From: Rubripirellula amarantea
GTDB lineage: Bacteria > Planctomycetota > Planctomycetia > Pirellulales > Pirellulaceae
NCBI RefSeq assembly: GCF_007859865.1
Contig: NZ_SJPI01000001.1
Span: 186,001-250,000, forward strand
Direction of reading: 5' to 3'
Length of the DNA stretch: 64,000 nt
This document shows positions 54,459 to 62,918 of this stretch, one piece after another. Made by a program: the position numbers and the translations under genes. The notes under the pieces are model-generated. The model was not told the DNA's origin. It saw only the letters and a list, made by a program, of their open reading frames with translations, and made no database searches. The stretch's first letter is position 1. Each line of letters starts with the position of its first letter.

Positions 54459-55904
54459 ATGAATGAATCTCTACGCGAATCGCTGCAAAACCAGTTTCAA
54501 TGGCAGGTCCAACTTCCTTGGCTGCTGCTGATTCTGCTTGCTCTGCCGCTGGTATTGTCGGCTTGGAAACTGAAGATCTACCCTTCGATTTGGTGGATTG
54601 TTTTGCTGACGATTTCCGTTGCCTGCTGCATCGTCACGATCTTTGCTCCGAACTTCTTGGTTGTCACCGCGGCGATCGATGTTGCATTGCTGCTTCTAGC
54701 GAGCGCCGATCTGGTGCTGCTCTATGTCCAGTCAAATTACGGGATCCAAGCCAGTCGCTCGATCGCTCGGACGGTCTCTTTAGGAGTACCATTCGATAGC
54801 GAAGTGACGATCGAAAACCGCTCAGGAATGACGTTAGTCGGTGAGGTTCGCGACGACCTGCCCGAACATTTTAGTTGCACGCCGAGCGAGCACGCGCTCC
54901 GATTGGCTCCTCGATCGCAGATGTCAGCCAAACGAAAGCTAACGCCTGGACGCCGTGGATCGTTCGAACTTCAGCACGTCTACCTCAAGTTCAACAGCCT
55001 TTGCCGTTTGTGGGTTCGACACGTCCGCATCGAAGTCCAGGACTCGCTGAAGGTCTATCCGGACATGAAGCAACTTGCGGACTACGCGTTACTTGCTCGC
55101 ACGAATCGACTGAGCCTGATCGGCGTCCGTAAGACGCGCCGCATCGGCCAGGACAGCGACTTCGAACGACTCCGTGATTATTCGCGTGACGACAACTACC
55201 GCCACATCGATTGGCGAAGCACGGCACGCCGTCGGAAATTAACGGTACGCCAATTTCAAAGCGACCAGAGTCAACGCATCATCTTTTTGCTTGATTGTGG
55301 CCGCATGATGACCAATAGCCGTGACGGTTACAGCTTGCTTGACCACGCACTCAATTCGATGTTGATGATGGCGTACGTCGCACTTTCGCAGGGCGATTCC
55401 GTCGGTTTGCTTTGCTTTTCCGACACCATTCATTCATACATTCCACCTCGAGGTGGCAGCAGCCAAATGAACCGGCTTTTGCAGGCCGGCTTTGATCAGT
55501 TCCCGCGGTTGGTGGAATCTCGCTATGACCAAGCGTTCCTTTATTTATCCACTCACTGCAAACGACGAAGTTTGGTAGTGTTGGCGACAAATGTAATTGA
55601 CGAAGTCAACGCGGGTGCGGTAGCGGATTACTTGGGAAATATCAGCGGGCAACATCTGCCACTGGGGGTCTTGCTTCGCGATCGCCAAATGTTTGACGCC
55701 GCCGATAGCCCTGGTGAAGTCGGTGATGGAGACGATTTTGCTATGTACAAAGCCGCTGCGGCCGCCGACATTCTATTGTGGCGTGACCAAGTGATCCGTG
55801 ACCTTGGACATCGTGGTGTCTTGACCGTGGACGCCTTTCCCGATGAATTAACGGCCCCACTGGTCAACCAGTATCTCGAAATCAAAGCCAAGCACCTGCT
55901 GTAG
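54459..55904 (+). CDS. DUF58 domain membrane protein (MoxR-associated type)
   Basis: A 481-residue protein. Three hydrophobic segments lie near the N-terminus (about 20-95), followed by a beta-rich region and the DUF58 signature FERLRDYSRDDNYRHIDW (about 230-247). The C-terminal von Willebrand A-like part has FLLDCGRMM in place of the usual DxSxS metal site, so metal binding may be altered. DUF58 proteins usually work with MoxR AAA ATPases, but no MoxR gene is adjacent. ATG at 54459 is chosen; an upstream start at 54375 would read through the hairpin. Followed 37 bases later by the RluA-type gene. Confidence 0.9.
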   Translation: MNESLRESLQNQFQWQVQLPWLLLILLALPLVLSAWKLKIYPSIWWIVLLTISVACCIVTIFAPNFLVVTAAIDVALLLLASADLVLLYVQSNYGIQASRSIARTVSLGVPFDSEVTIENRSGMTLVGEVRDDLPEHFSCTPSEHALRLAPRSQMSAKRKLTPGRRGSFELQHVYLKFNSLCRLWVRHVRIEVQDSLKVYPDMKQLADYALLARTNRLSLIGVRKTRRIGQDSDFERLRDYSRDDNYRHIDWRSTARRRKLTVRQFQSDQSQRIIFLLDCGRMMTNSRDGYSLLDHALNSMLMMAYVALSQGDSVGLLCFSDTIHSYIPPRGGSSQMNRLLQAGFDQFPRLVESRYDQAFLYLSTHCKRRSLVVLATNVIDEVNAGAVADYLGNISGQHLPLGVLLRDRQMFDAADSPGEVGDGDDFAMYKAAAAADILLWRDQVIRDLGHRGVLTVDAFPDELTAPLVNQYLEIKAKHLL

Positions 55905-55941
55905 GCAGTGCGCTGGCAATCTACTTAGCAAAGCATCCTGA

Positions 55942-56862
55942 ATGGCGATCACGACTCGAACCATAACCATAGACGCTCCACGCGTAGGGCGGCTCGATTT
56001 GGTCGTTCGTGAGCTCGCGGAAACCTCCCGTTCGCAAGTCAAAGGGATGGTCGATCAAGGCTGCGTCTCGGTCAACGGCAAGCCTTGCCGTTCGATCGGA
56101 CAATCGGTTTCCGAAGGCGACGTCGTCTCGCTGACCTATGACGATGCAAGACGCTACAAAGAGAACAAGAAGTCGTGGGAAGACCGAACGTTCAGCATCG
56201 TCTTTGAGGACGAGCATTTGATCGTGGTCGAAAAGGCCGCCAGCGTCTTGACCGTCCCCACCGACTACAACGACCGCAACACGCTAGTCGAACGTGTTTC
56301 ACTTTACCTGAGCCATTCACGTCGCAAGCGAGAAGCATTCCTAGTCCACCGACTCGATCGGGCGGTTAGCGGCTTGCTGGTTTTTGGGAAACAGGAAGAA
56401 GTCGCCGATGCGTTGATCGAACAATTCAAACAACGCAAACCCAAGCGTCTTTATTCTGCGATCGTCGCGGGCGTCATGCCTGACGACCAGGGAACATTCG
56501 ATTCGCACCTCGCAACAGGTAACAACCTGGATCAGTACAGCACTCGGCCATCGAAAGACACCGAACGAGCAATCACTCACTATCGAGTCCTGAAGCGATT
56601 GTCCGATGCGACCCACGTCGAACTAACCCTAGAAACGGGCAAGCGAAACCAAATCCGCGTCCATCTTTCCGAAGCCGGGCATCCGGTTCTGGGCGACCAA
56701 CGGTACGAACCGAAGAAGGCCACCCACGATGGTTGGGTAAAGAAACGGATCGCGTTGCACGCCAAGTCACTTGAGTTCGTGCACCCGGTTACTGGCGAAA
56801 CATTGTCCTTCGAATCGCCGCTGCCAACGCCCATGCAAAAATTCATGGCGGGGGCAAGGTAA
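55942..56862 (+). CDS. RluA-family pseudouridine synthase with S4 domain
   Basis: A 306-residue enzyme that converts uridine to pseudouridine in rRNA or tRNA. An S4 RNA-binding domain (about 17-68, VVRELAETSRSQVKGMVDQ) precedes the catalytic domain. The catalytic Asp is in VHRLDRAVSGLLVFGK (about 136-151), and LETGKRNQIRVHLSEAGHPV is the second family motif. It resembles RluD or RluC in layout. It is likely co-transcribed with the DUF58 gene and meets the mqnA-mqnC fusion gene tail to tail. Confidence 0.93.
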   Translation: MAITTRTITIDAPRVGRLDLVVRELAETSRSQVKGMVDQGCVSVNGKPCRSIGQSVSEGDVVSLTYDDARRYKENKKSWEDRTFSIVFEDEHLIVVEKAASVLTVPTDYNDRNTLVERVSLYLSHSRRKREAFLVHRLDRAVSGLLVFGKQEEVADALIEQFKQRKPKRLYSAIVAGVMPDDQGTFDSHLATGNNLDQYSTRPSKDTERAITHYRVLKRLSDATHVELTLETGKRNQIRVHLSEAGHPVLGDQRYEPKKATHDGWVKKRIALHAKSLEFVHPVTGETLSFESPLPTPMQKFMAGAR

Positions 56863-56885
56863 ACGCTACCAATCGCGCCGCATTC

Positions 56886-56900
56886 GTTGCCCGTGGCAAC
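56886..56900. terminator. Hairpin at the RluA / MqnA-MqnC convergent junction
   Basis: GTTGCC (56886-56891) and GGCAAC (56895-56900) form a perfect 6-base stem with a 3-base loop, filling the end of the 38-base gap between the two convergent genes. It could act in both directions, but no T-tract follows on either strand. Confidence 0.3.
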
Positions 56901-58853
56901 TCAACCAAGCTGAACCAAGTTTTCAGGCGTCTTGTTTCGATTTGCCAAGATCGCTTTTTGTTCGAGTTCTTCATCAACCAAGTTGTAGAACACATCACGT
57001 TGCCGGGGCACAAACCCTAGTTCCGTGATCGCTTCGCGGATCTGATCGAGCGTAAGAAAGTGAACGGTACCGGCTTCGGCGACAACGTTTTCTTCGATCA
57101 TTAGACTGCCCATGTCGTTGGCACCAAATGTCATCGCGAGCTGACCAATCTTGAGCCCCTGAGTGACCCAACTGCTTTGGATACTCGGCACGTTGTCGAG
57201 ATACAAACGAGAAACCGCTTGTGTCTTGAGATACTCAAAGGCACCCTTGGGCGAGATGTTGTCCATCTCGGTGTTATCAGGCTGGAATGTCCAACAGATA
57301 AACGCCGTGAAGCCCCCCGTTTCATCCTGCAACGACCGAATACGATCAAGGTGTTCGATTCGCTCGGCTAACGTTTCCACGTGACCAAACATCATCGTCG
57401 CCGTACTGATGCCGCCTAACCTGTGCCAAACTCGCATCACGTTGAGCCAATCGTCAGTCATCACTTTGCCGCGCGTGATTTCGCTTCGAACTCGATCGAC
57501 CAGAATCTCGGCTCCACCGCCAGGAATACTGCCCAAACCAGCAGCTTTCAATCGCGTGAGCACTTCCTCGATCGAGAGGTTGTTGACCTTCGTGAAATGG
57601 TGCAACTCGGGTGGACTAAAACCGTGAATGTTGACCTGTGGATACGCGGTTTTGATGTCGCGTAAGAGTTCTTCATACCAATCGAGTTTGTACTTGGGGT
57701 GGAGACCACCTTGCATCAAAATTTGGTCGCCGCCCAAGGCCACTGTCTCGCCAACCTTCTCAAGCAATTCTTGGCGAGGCAAAACGTAACCTTCGTCGCT
57801 CTTGGGGCCACGATAGAACGCGCAGAAATTGCAAACGGCGGTGCACACGTTGGTGTAGTTGATGTTCCGATCAACGTTGTAGGTGCGGTATTCCTCGGGG
57901 TGCATGCGTCGCGAAACCTTATCAGCCGCAGCACCGATGGCGGCCAAGTCGTGACTTTCCAAAAGAGCCAAACCCTCTTCGGGCGTGAGTCTTTCACCTT
58001 CAATAGCCTTGTCCAAAATATGGCGAACAGAATCAGTCGAAGTAGCAATCATGATGGGATTGTCGCTAGGGGATGGTGAGGGCACGAAGCCCATTTGAAA
58101 CGCTTTTTGGTGAAACTTTTCCATCCCAAAACGCTCGCCGCGCCCGAGATGGAAATGAAGGTTCTCTGCAAAATAACGGTGAACGTCTTCTTTGGTCAGC
58201 CCATGCTTGGCCGCCTCGACGTCTGCAATCGACTCGAAACTCTCTAGCCCGCTGTCGCGTGAAGCCTGCAACATTGAAACCAAGTCGGATCGAGAGACAC
58301 CTTTTTTGTCGAATCCCTTGCGAGCGACCCAGGCTGCGAAGACAAACGGAGTTTCCGTCCATCGGCACCAACGATCACCAAGATCCCAGATCGTTCGGTA
58401 GACCCCGCGAGCAGGGTGCATTGCACGGTCGCCAATCATCAAGATTGCATCAGCGTCAACGGACTCCGGCGATTGATCCATCGTCATCGGTACCGTTTCC
58501 GGCATCAGTCCGTGCATTTCCTTCAACAGAATTCGCACCATCGCGGCGCTGGTGCGACTGCCTTCATCCAAAGCCAAACGCTTAATTTGTTCAACCGGAA
58601 CACGGCTAAGCAAACGAACGCTCCAAACCGGACCGCGGCAAGCGATCGCCGCATCAGAAATAATTTCGTAGTCGTTCCCACGAAAAAACTCGACAATTGG
58701 AATCAACGCCACATCGAGTTTGCCCGAAGCCAAATCGTCGGCCAACCGACTGGGCAAGTCCAACGTCAACTCACCGCGATCACCGAGTTGCTGCGGCAAG
58801 GTATGAATCAGCGGTTTGGTGTTCAGATAGGAAACAGCACCGATGCGGAGCAT
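56901..58853 (-). CDS. Fused MqnA-MqnC protein of futalosine menaquinone pathway
   Basis: A 650-residue fusion. Residues 1-about 265 are MqnA (chorismate dehydratase; LRIGAVSYLNTKPLI, VALIPIVEFF, LALDEGSRTSAAMVRILL). Residues about 268-650 are MqnC (cyclic dehypoxanthine futalosine synthase), a radical-SAM enzyme with Cys337-x3-Cys341-x2-Cys344, GGDQILMQGGLHP and SIPGGGAEI. Both act in the futalosine route to menaquinone, at the first and a later step, so they are not consecutive (MqnB or an equivalent lies between). The ATG at 58853 starts at the conserved MqnA N-terminus; an upstream start at 58928 is rejected. Normally these are separate proteins. Confidence 0.9.
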   Translation of the reverse strand: MLRIGAVSYLNTKPLIHTLPQQLGDRGELTLDLPSRLADDLASGKLDVALIPIVEFFRGNDYEIISDAAIACRGPVWSVRLLSRVPVEQIKRLALDEGSRTSAAMVRILLKEMHGLMPETVPMTMDQSPESVDADAILMIGDRAMHPARGVYRTIWDLGDRWCRWTETPFVFAAWVARKGFDKKGVSRSDLVSMLQASRDSGLESFESIADVEAAKHGLTKEDVHRYFAENLHFHLGRGERFGMEKFHQKAFQMGFVPSPSPSDNPIMIATSTDSVRHILDKAIEGERLTPEEGLALLESHDLAAIGAAADKVSRRMHPEEYRTYNVDRNINYTNVCTAVCNFCAFYRGPKSDEGYVLPRQELLEKVGETVALGGDQILMQGGLHPKYKLDWYEELLRDIKTAYPQVNIHGFSPPELHHFTKVNNLSIEEVLTRLKAAGLGSIPGGGAEILVDRVRSEITRGKVMTDDWLNVMRVWHRLGGISTATMMFGHVETLAERIEHLDRIRSLQDETGGFTAFICWTFQPDNTEMDNISPKGAFEYLKTQAVSRLYLDNVPSIQSSWVTQGLKIGQLAMTFGANDMGSLMIEENVVAEAGTVHFLTLDQIREAITELGFVPRQRDVFYNLVDEELEQKAILANRNKTPENLVQLG

Positions 58854-58933
58854 GACTTGGGACCAAAGGCGAAGGGAATTTTGTCGTCCAACTTTACTGG
58901 AATAACCGCTTAGCGGCACCGGTGGCAACGCGA

Positions 58934-59575
58934 TTAAGCCAAGGGATCGGCTGAAACCGTAACTCGCTTCCCGCTTCTGGGATCATGAAACTCAATCGAG
59001 ACAGCACGAAGGGCAATCGGGATCCCAGCATCCGAACTCGGACCGTAAATCGCGTCCCCATTGATGGGGAACCCTCGCCAAGCCGCCCCCACTCGCAGTT
59101 GATGCATCCGTCCGGTGAGGGGATTTAGCGTCAATCGCGTGGTCTGGGTCACCGTATCGAAATCGGCTCGGGTGACTCGGGTCTCGGCGAGTTGTGCTCC
59201 CGGATCGGATTCGCTCGCTCGCTCGACGCGGGGTTGCTGATCGACCTTTCGAATCCAATCTTTCCAATGGGCATCGATCTGGGTGGCGTCTCCGGCAACT
59301 ACAGCTTGGTAAGTTTTGAGAACTTTGCGAGCCCGAAATTGTTCGCTGAGCAGCCGAGCCGACTTTTTGGTCAGTGCTACCAGGATCACTCCGCTAACGG
59401 GCACATCCAGGCGGTGGGGCATTGCGAGATAGCGAGCGTGTTCACCCAATTGATCTTTGAGTTGATCCTTGAGTGCATTTTCGAGCGACGGGAATTGTGG
59501 TGGTGCTTGGGTAGGCAGCCCCGCTGGCTTATCGACGGCTATCCAAGTTGGTTCGCTTTGAAGAATCGGTATCAT
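58934..59575 (-). CDS. RluA-like pseudouridine synthase without S4 domain
   Basis: A 213-residue protein with only the catalytic domain. The active-site motif is MPHRLDVPVSGVILVALTK (about 53-71) and the second motif LTLNPLTGRMHQLRVGAAWR. It lacks the S4 domain, as in TruC- or RluA-type enzymes, and is at the short end of the family. Target uridine is unknown. It is preceded by a divergent gene with only 32 bases between the starts, and lies just upstream of the MqnA-MqnC gene on the same strand (80 bases). Confidence 0.85.
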   Translation of the reverse strand: MIPILQSEPTWIAVDKPAGLPTQAPPQFPSLENALKDQLKDQLGEHARYLAMPHRLDVPVSGVILVALTKKSARLLSEQFRARKVLKTYQAVVAGDATQIDAHWKDWIRKVDQQPRVERASESDPGAQLAETRVTRADFDTVTQTTRLTLNPLTGRMHQLRVGAAWRGFPINGDAIYGPSSDAGIPIALRAVSIEFHDPRSGKRVTVSADPLA

Positions 59576-59607
59576 TTTCCACTCGCCATCAGGGCTACAA
59601 TCGTCTT

Positions 59608-60420
59608 GTGAACGAAAATCCGCCCCCTACCGAACCCACTCGCCACTTTGCAACACGCTGCGAGCCCAAACATAGCGAGCCCGAACATGGCGACGACCAG
59701 TGCTGTGAGGCCAACATTACTGAAACCAACGAGGGCGAACCGGTTCGGAATCAAGCTCGTTTTCAGTTATCGCTCCGAGAATACATCGGCCTGCTGACGA
59801 TTGCGATGCTAGGGATGGGCCTGTTTGCCTCGATCACGCGATTGCGATCTGCGACCGATGAACTAGCACGATTGCGAGCGGAAACTGGATACCTATCGGA
59901 TACCGAGGCAGGACAAATTGCCGCAGCGAGAGCTCCCAGCGATCAACCACTGACCTATCGCGTCCGAATACGCGTCCCGACACCGGAAGTCGGCAGCCCC
60001 CCTCTTAAGTATCGTTTGGCGTATAGTTCCGTGTGGCCGCGAAACTCAGCCAAGCCAGCTTGGTTTGGTGCGGTACCGGTGCCGCCAGGCGAGTCGCTGG
60101 TGACTTTACGAGTGATGGAGGACCCTCGCGACGATCGCTGGAAAATTTCCGCATTGATCTCGTCCGAATCCGGGAACAAGCGAATGGCGACCGCCTTGCC
60201 GCCGAATCAGGTGCGTATTTTCCGAGGCTCTCATGACGTCATCAGCACCGGAATTCCTCGCGGACAAACGTTCGCGGCCGCGGGTGATCAAACGATTCGA
60301 GTGTTGGACGAACGATGGCTGGTCGGCGAGGGCAGCCTAATGTTGTACGGTGATAAGCCGCCCGAAGAGGACCAAATTGGCATCTATGCAGAACTGCAAC
60401 CCGATTTGGGAACGTTATAA
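59608..60420 (+). CDS. Membrane-anchored protein of unknown function
   Basis: A 270-residue protein with one membrane helix (about residues 58-75, [17 protein letters not shown]) followed by a short heptad stretch ([14 protein letters not shown]) and a beta-rich C-terminal domain ([32 protein letters not shown]). The N-terminal 50 residues are polar and acidic. I do not recognise the family. The start is taken as GTG at 59608; an upstream ATG at 59548 overlaps the divergent gene. It precedes the desaturase-like gene by 101 bases and may be independent of it. Confidence 0.72.
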   Translation: MNENPPPTEPTRHFATRCEPKHSEPEHGDDQCCEANITETNEGEPVRNQARFQLSLREYIGLLTIAMLGMGLFASITRLRSATDELARLRAETGYLSDTEAGQIAAARAPSDQPLTYRVRIRVPTPEVGSPPLKYRLAYSSVWPRNSAKPAWFGAVPVPPGESLVTLRVMEDPRDDRWKISALISSESGNKRMATALPPNQVRIFRGSHDVISTGIPRGQTFAAAGDQTIRVLDERWLVGEGSLMLYGDKPPEEDQIGIYAELQPDLGTL

Positions 60421-60521
60421 GTAGGCACGGGGCGACACCGTGTGAGCCACGGCATTCCTGTGATTCACCGAGTTGCCTCTGCCTGTCATCTGAAACCTGC
60501 TACCAAAAAACCAATTTCCCC

Positions 60522-61955
60522 ATGGCCAAAGACTTTCTCAAAGGTGCCTCTGACCAATACGACGTCGTTGTGATCGGAAGCGGTTTGGCGGGCATGACGT
60601 CGGCCAATATTTTGGGCCGCGCTGGTCATCGCGTGCTACTTCTCGAACAACACTACAAGCTCGGCGGACTAGCGACTTGGTTTCTTCGTCCCGGTGGTCA
60701 TATCTTTGACGTCTCGTTGCATGGATTTCCGCATGGCATGATCAAGTCGTGTCGTCGCTATTGGAACCGTGATATTGCCGACCGAATCGTTCAACTTAAA
60801 AACATTCGCTTCGACAACCCGCAATTCTCGCTGACGACAACCTTCAACCGCGAAGACTTCACGCGGTTGCTGACAAGCGACTTTGGTATTGAAAAGAACA
60901 CCGTTGACGAGTTCTTCGACACCGCTCGTGGGATGAACTTCTACGACGATCAAGCTACCACCACTCGCCAATTGTTTGACCGGTTCTTTCCCGGCCGCGA
61001 TGATGTGGTGCGATTGCTAATGGAACCGATCACCTATGCGAACGGGTCCACGCTCGAAGACCCCGCGATTACCTACGGCATCGTTTTCAGCAACTTCATG
61101 AGCAAAGGTGTCTTCATTTACGAAGGCGGCACCGAAGACTTGGTCGCCCGCATGAAGAAAGAACTCGAATCCAACAACGTCGACATTCGAATCAATTGCC
61201 CGGTTGAAAAAATTGTCGTCAAAGATGGCCACGTCGCAGGCGTCGAAGTTAACGGTCGCACGATCGGATGCCGTGCCGTGGTCAGCAACGCGAATTTGCG
61301 CACGACCGTCCTTAAGTTTCTGGGCAAAGAAGTACTCGACCCCGGCTTTGTCGAGAAGGCTCAAGAGGTGCGATTGAACAACAGCAGCACCCAGGTCTAC
61401 ATGGCACTTAAAGAAGGGGAGACGATCGATGAGTCCTCGGGCGATCTGTTCTTCACGAGTACCGCTAAAGAGTTTCGCACCGACTTGTTGCTCTCGCGAG
61501 ACATCACTAGCCGAACGTTTAGCTTCTATTATCCTCGCACACGTCCTCAAAAAGCCAAAGAACGCTTTGCAATCGTTAGCAGCACCAATGCCAATTGGTC
61601 GGACTGGGCGGATCTAAGCGAAGAAGATTACATCGCCAGCAAAGCGGACTTGGTGGAAACCACCATCGATGCACTTGAAAAATACATCCCGGGTGTTCGC
61701 AACAAGATAGACCGCGCCGAAGCCGCCACGCCGAAGACGTTCCACCACTATACGCAACATGAAATGGGCGCAAGTTTTGGAACCAAATTTGAAGGCTTGG
61801 GTGTCAGCCGAGAACTGCCACAGCAAATTGGTGGCATGTATCACGCGGGCAGCGTCGGAATCATCATGAGCGGCTGGCTCGGAGCGATTAACTACGGAGT
61901 CATCGTTAGCAACGAAGTCGACTCGCAACTGCACAATGAAAGTGTCCACGTCTAG
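60522..61955 (+). CDS. FAD-dependent carotenoid desaturase/isomerase-like oxidoreductase
   Basis: A 477-residue flavoprotein of the CrtI/CrtH/RetSat group. The dinucleotide-binding motif [18 protein letters not shown] (about 15-32) and [14 protein letters not shown] are present, and the C-terminus has the FAD-binding [18 protein letters not shown]. Family members desaturate or isomerise carotenoids or reduce retinol-type substrates, but many planctomycete relatives have unknown substrates. It is directly followed by an FAH-family gene 2 bases after its stop, so the two products probably act in one pathway. Confidence 0.88.
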   Translation: MAKDFLKGASDQYDVVVIGSGLAGMTSANILGRAGHRVLLLEQHYKLGGLATWFLRPGGHIFDVSLHGFPHGMIKSCRRYWNRDIADRIVQLKNIRFDNPQFSLTTTFNREDFTRLLTSDFGIEKNTVDEFFDTARGMNFYDDQATTTRQLFDRFFPGRDDVVRLLMEPITYANGSTLEDPAITYGIVFSNFMSKGVFIYEGGTEDLVARMKKELESNNVDIRINCPVEKIVVKDGHVAGVEVNGRTIGCRAVVSNANLRTTVLKFLGKEVLDPGFVEKAQEVRLNNSSTQVYMALKEGETIDESSGDLFFTSTAKEFRTDLLLSRDITSRTFSFYYPRTRPQKAKERFAIVSSTNANWSDWADLSEEDYIASKADLVETTIDALEKYIPGVRNKIDRAEAATPKTFHHYTQHEMGASFGTKFEGLGVSRELPQQIGGMYHAGSVGIIMSGWLGAINYGVIVSNEVDSQLHNESVHV

Positions 61956-61957
61956 CC

Positions 61958-62770
61958 ATGAAACTTTGTCGTTTCCAAACCACCGACGGTCCTCGCACCG
62001 CGATCTACCATCCCGATCACGGGATTTGTCCGGTCGATCTGTCCGATGATCAGTTCTATACCACCAAGGTTGAACCAAACGATACGTGGCTGCCCATGCC
62101 CGAACGTTTGTTGCCCCCGGTTCCCAATCCCGAGAAAATCATTTGCATTGGGTTGAACTATCGCGACCACGCCATCGAGACTGGGTCGGATATCCCGACC
62201 GAACCAGTTGTGTTTAGCAAGTTCAACACCGCCTTGGTGGGACACGGCGATGCGATCATCCTGCCAAAGGTCGCAAACCGAGTTGACTATGAAGCTGAAT
62301 TGGTAGTGGTGATCGGCAAGTCAGGTCGACACGTCCACGTCAACGACGCAATGGACCACGTATTTGGATTCACGTGTGGCCACGACGTGTCAGCGCGTGA
62401 TTGGCAAAAAGGGCGTCCCGGTGGTCAATGGTTGCTGGGAAAGTCGTTTGATACGTTCGCTCCGCTGGGCCCGTGCTTGGTGTCCAAGGACGAGATCCCG
62501 GACCCAGCCAACGTCCGAGTGCGAATGCATCTCAATGGCGACGTGGTTCAAGACAGCACCACAGCTCAGTTGATATTTGACATCCCGACGCTGATCAGTC
62601 ACCTGTCGCAGATTGTCACCTTGAAGGCCGGTGATTTGATTTACACCGGTACACCGCCAGGCGTTGGTGCAGCCAGGAATCCCCCCGTCTTCCTAGCCCC
62701 GGGCGACCAATGCGCCGTAGAAATCGACGGCATCGGTCGGTTAGAAAACGTTTGCCAAGCTGAGGCGTGA
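61958..62770 (+). CDS. FAH-family hydrolase/decarboxylase-like enzyme
   Basis: A 270-residue protein of the fumarylacetoacetate hydrolase superfamily. [17 protein letters not shown] (about 59-75) and the metal ligands in [11 protein letters not shown] (about 109-119) are typical, as are [14 protein letters not shown] and [17 protein letters not shown]. Members hydrolyse or decarboxylate diketo acids or related compounds. Its start lies 2 bases after the desaturase-like stop, so it is in the same operon, an unusual pairing. It is of a different branch from the pentonate-type FAH protein at 43389-44237. Confidence 0.9.
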   Translation: MKLCRFQTTDGPRTAIYHPDHGICPVDLSDDQFYTTKVEPNDTWLPMPERLLPPVPNPEKIICIGLNYRDHAIETGSDIPTEPVVFSKFNTALVGHGDAIILPKVANRVDYEAELVVVIGKSGRHVHVNDAMDHVFGFTCGHDVSARDWQKGRPGGQWLLGKSFDTFAPLGPCLVSKDEIPDPANVRVRMHLNGDVVQDSTTAQLIFDIPTLISHLSQIVTLKAGDLIYTGTPPGVGAARNPPVFLAPGDQCAVEIDGIGRLENVCQAEA

Positions 62771-62799
62771 CAACGCTTGGGCAGGGACGAATTGTCGTG

Positions 62800-62841
62800 T
62801 TGCCGGTGCAGTATTGCCGGCGCACTGTTGCCATGGCAGTA
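62800..62841. repeat. Three tandem imperfect 14-base repeats between convergent genes
   Basis: TTGCCGGTGCAGTA (62800-62813), TTGCCGGCGCACTG (62814-62827) and TTGCCATGGCAGTA (62828-62841) follow each other without gaps, then a partial copy TGCC. They lie in the 148-base gap between the convergent FAH and edge genes. GTGTTG (62797-62802) and CAACAC (62845-62850) could close a large hairpin around them. The units start with the same TTGCC and end similarly. Confidence 0.45.
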
Positions 62842-62918
62842 TGCCAACACAACATCGACCCAGCTTTGCTGCGTCATCTTTAAATGACTTCGCAAGCTAG
62901 TCGCGATGGTGATCGACA

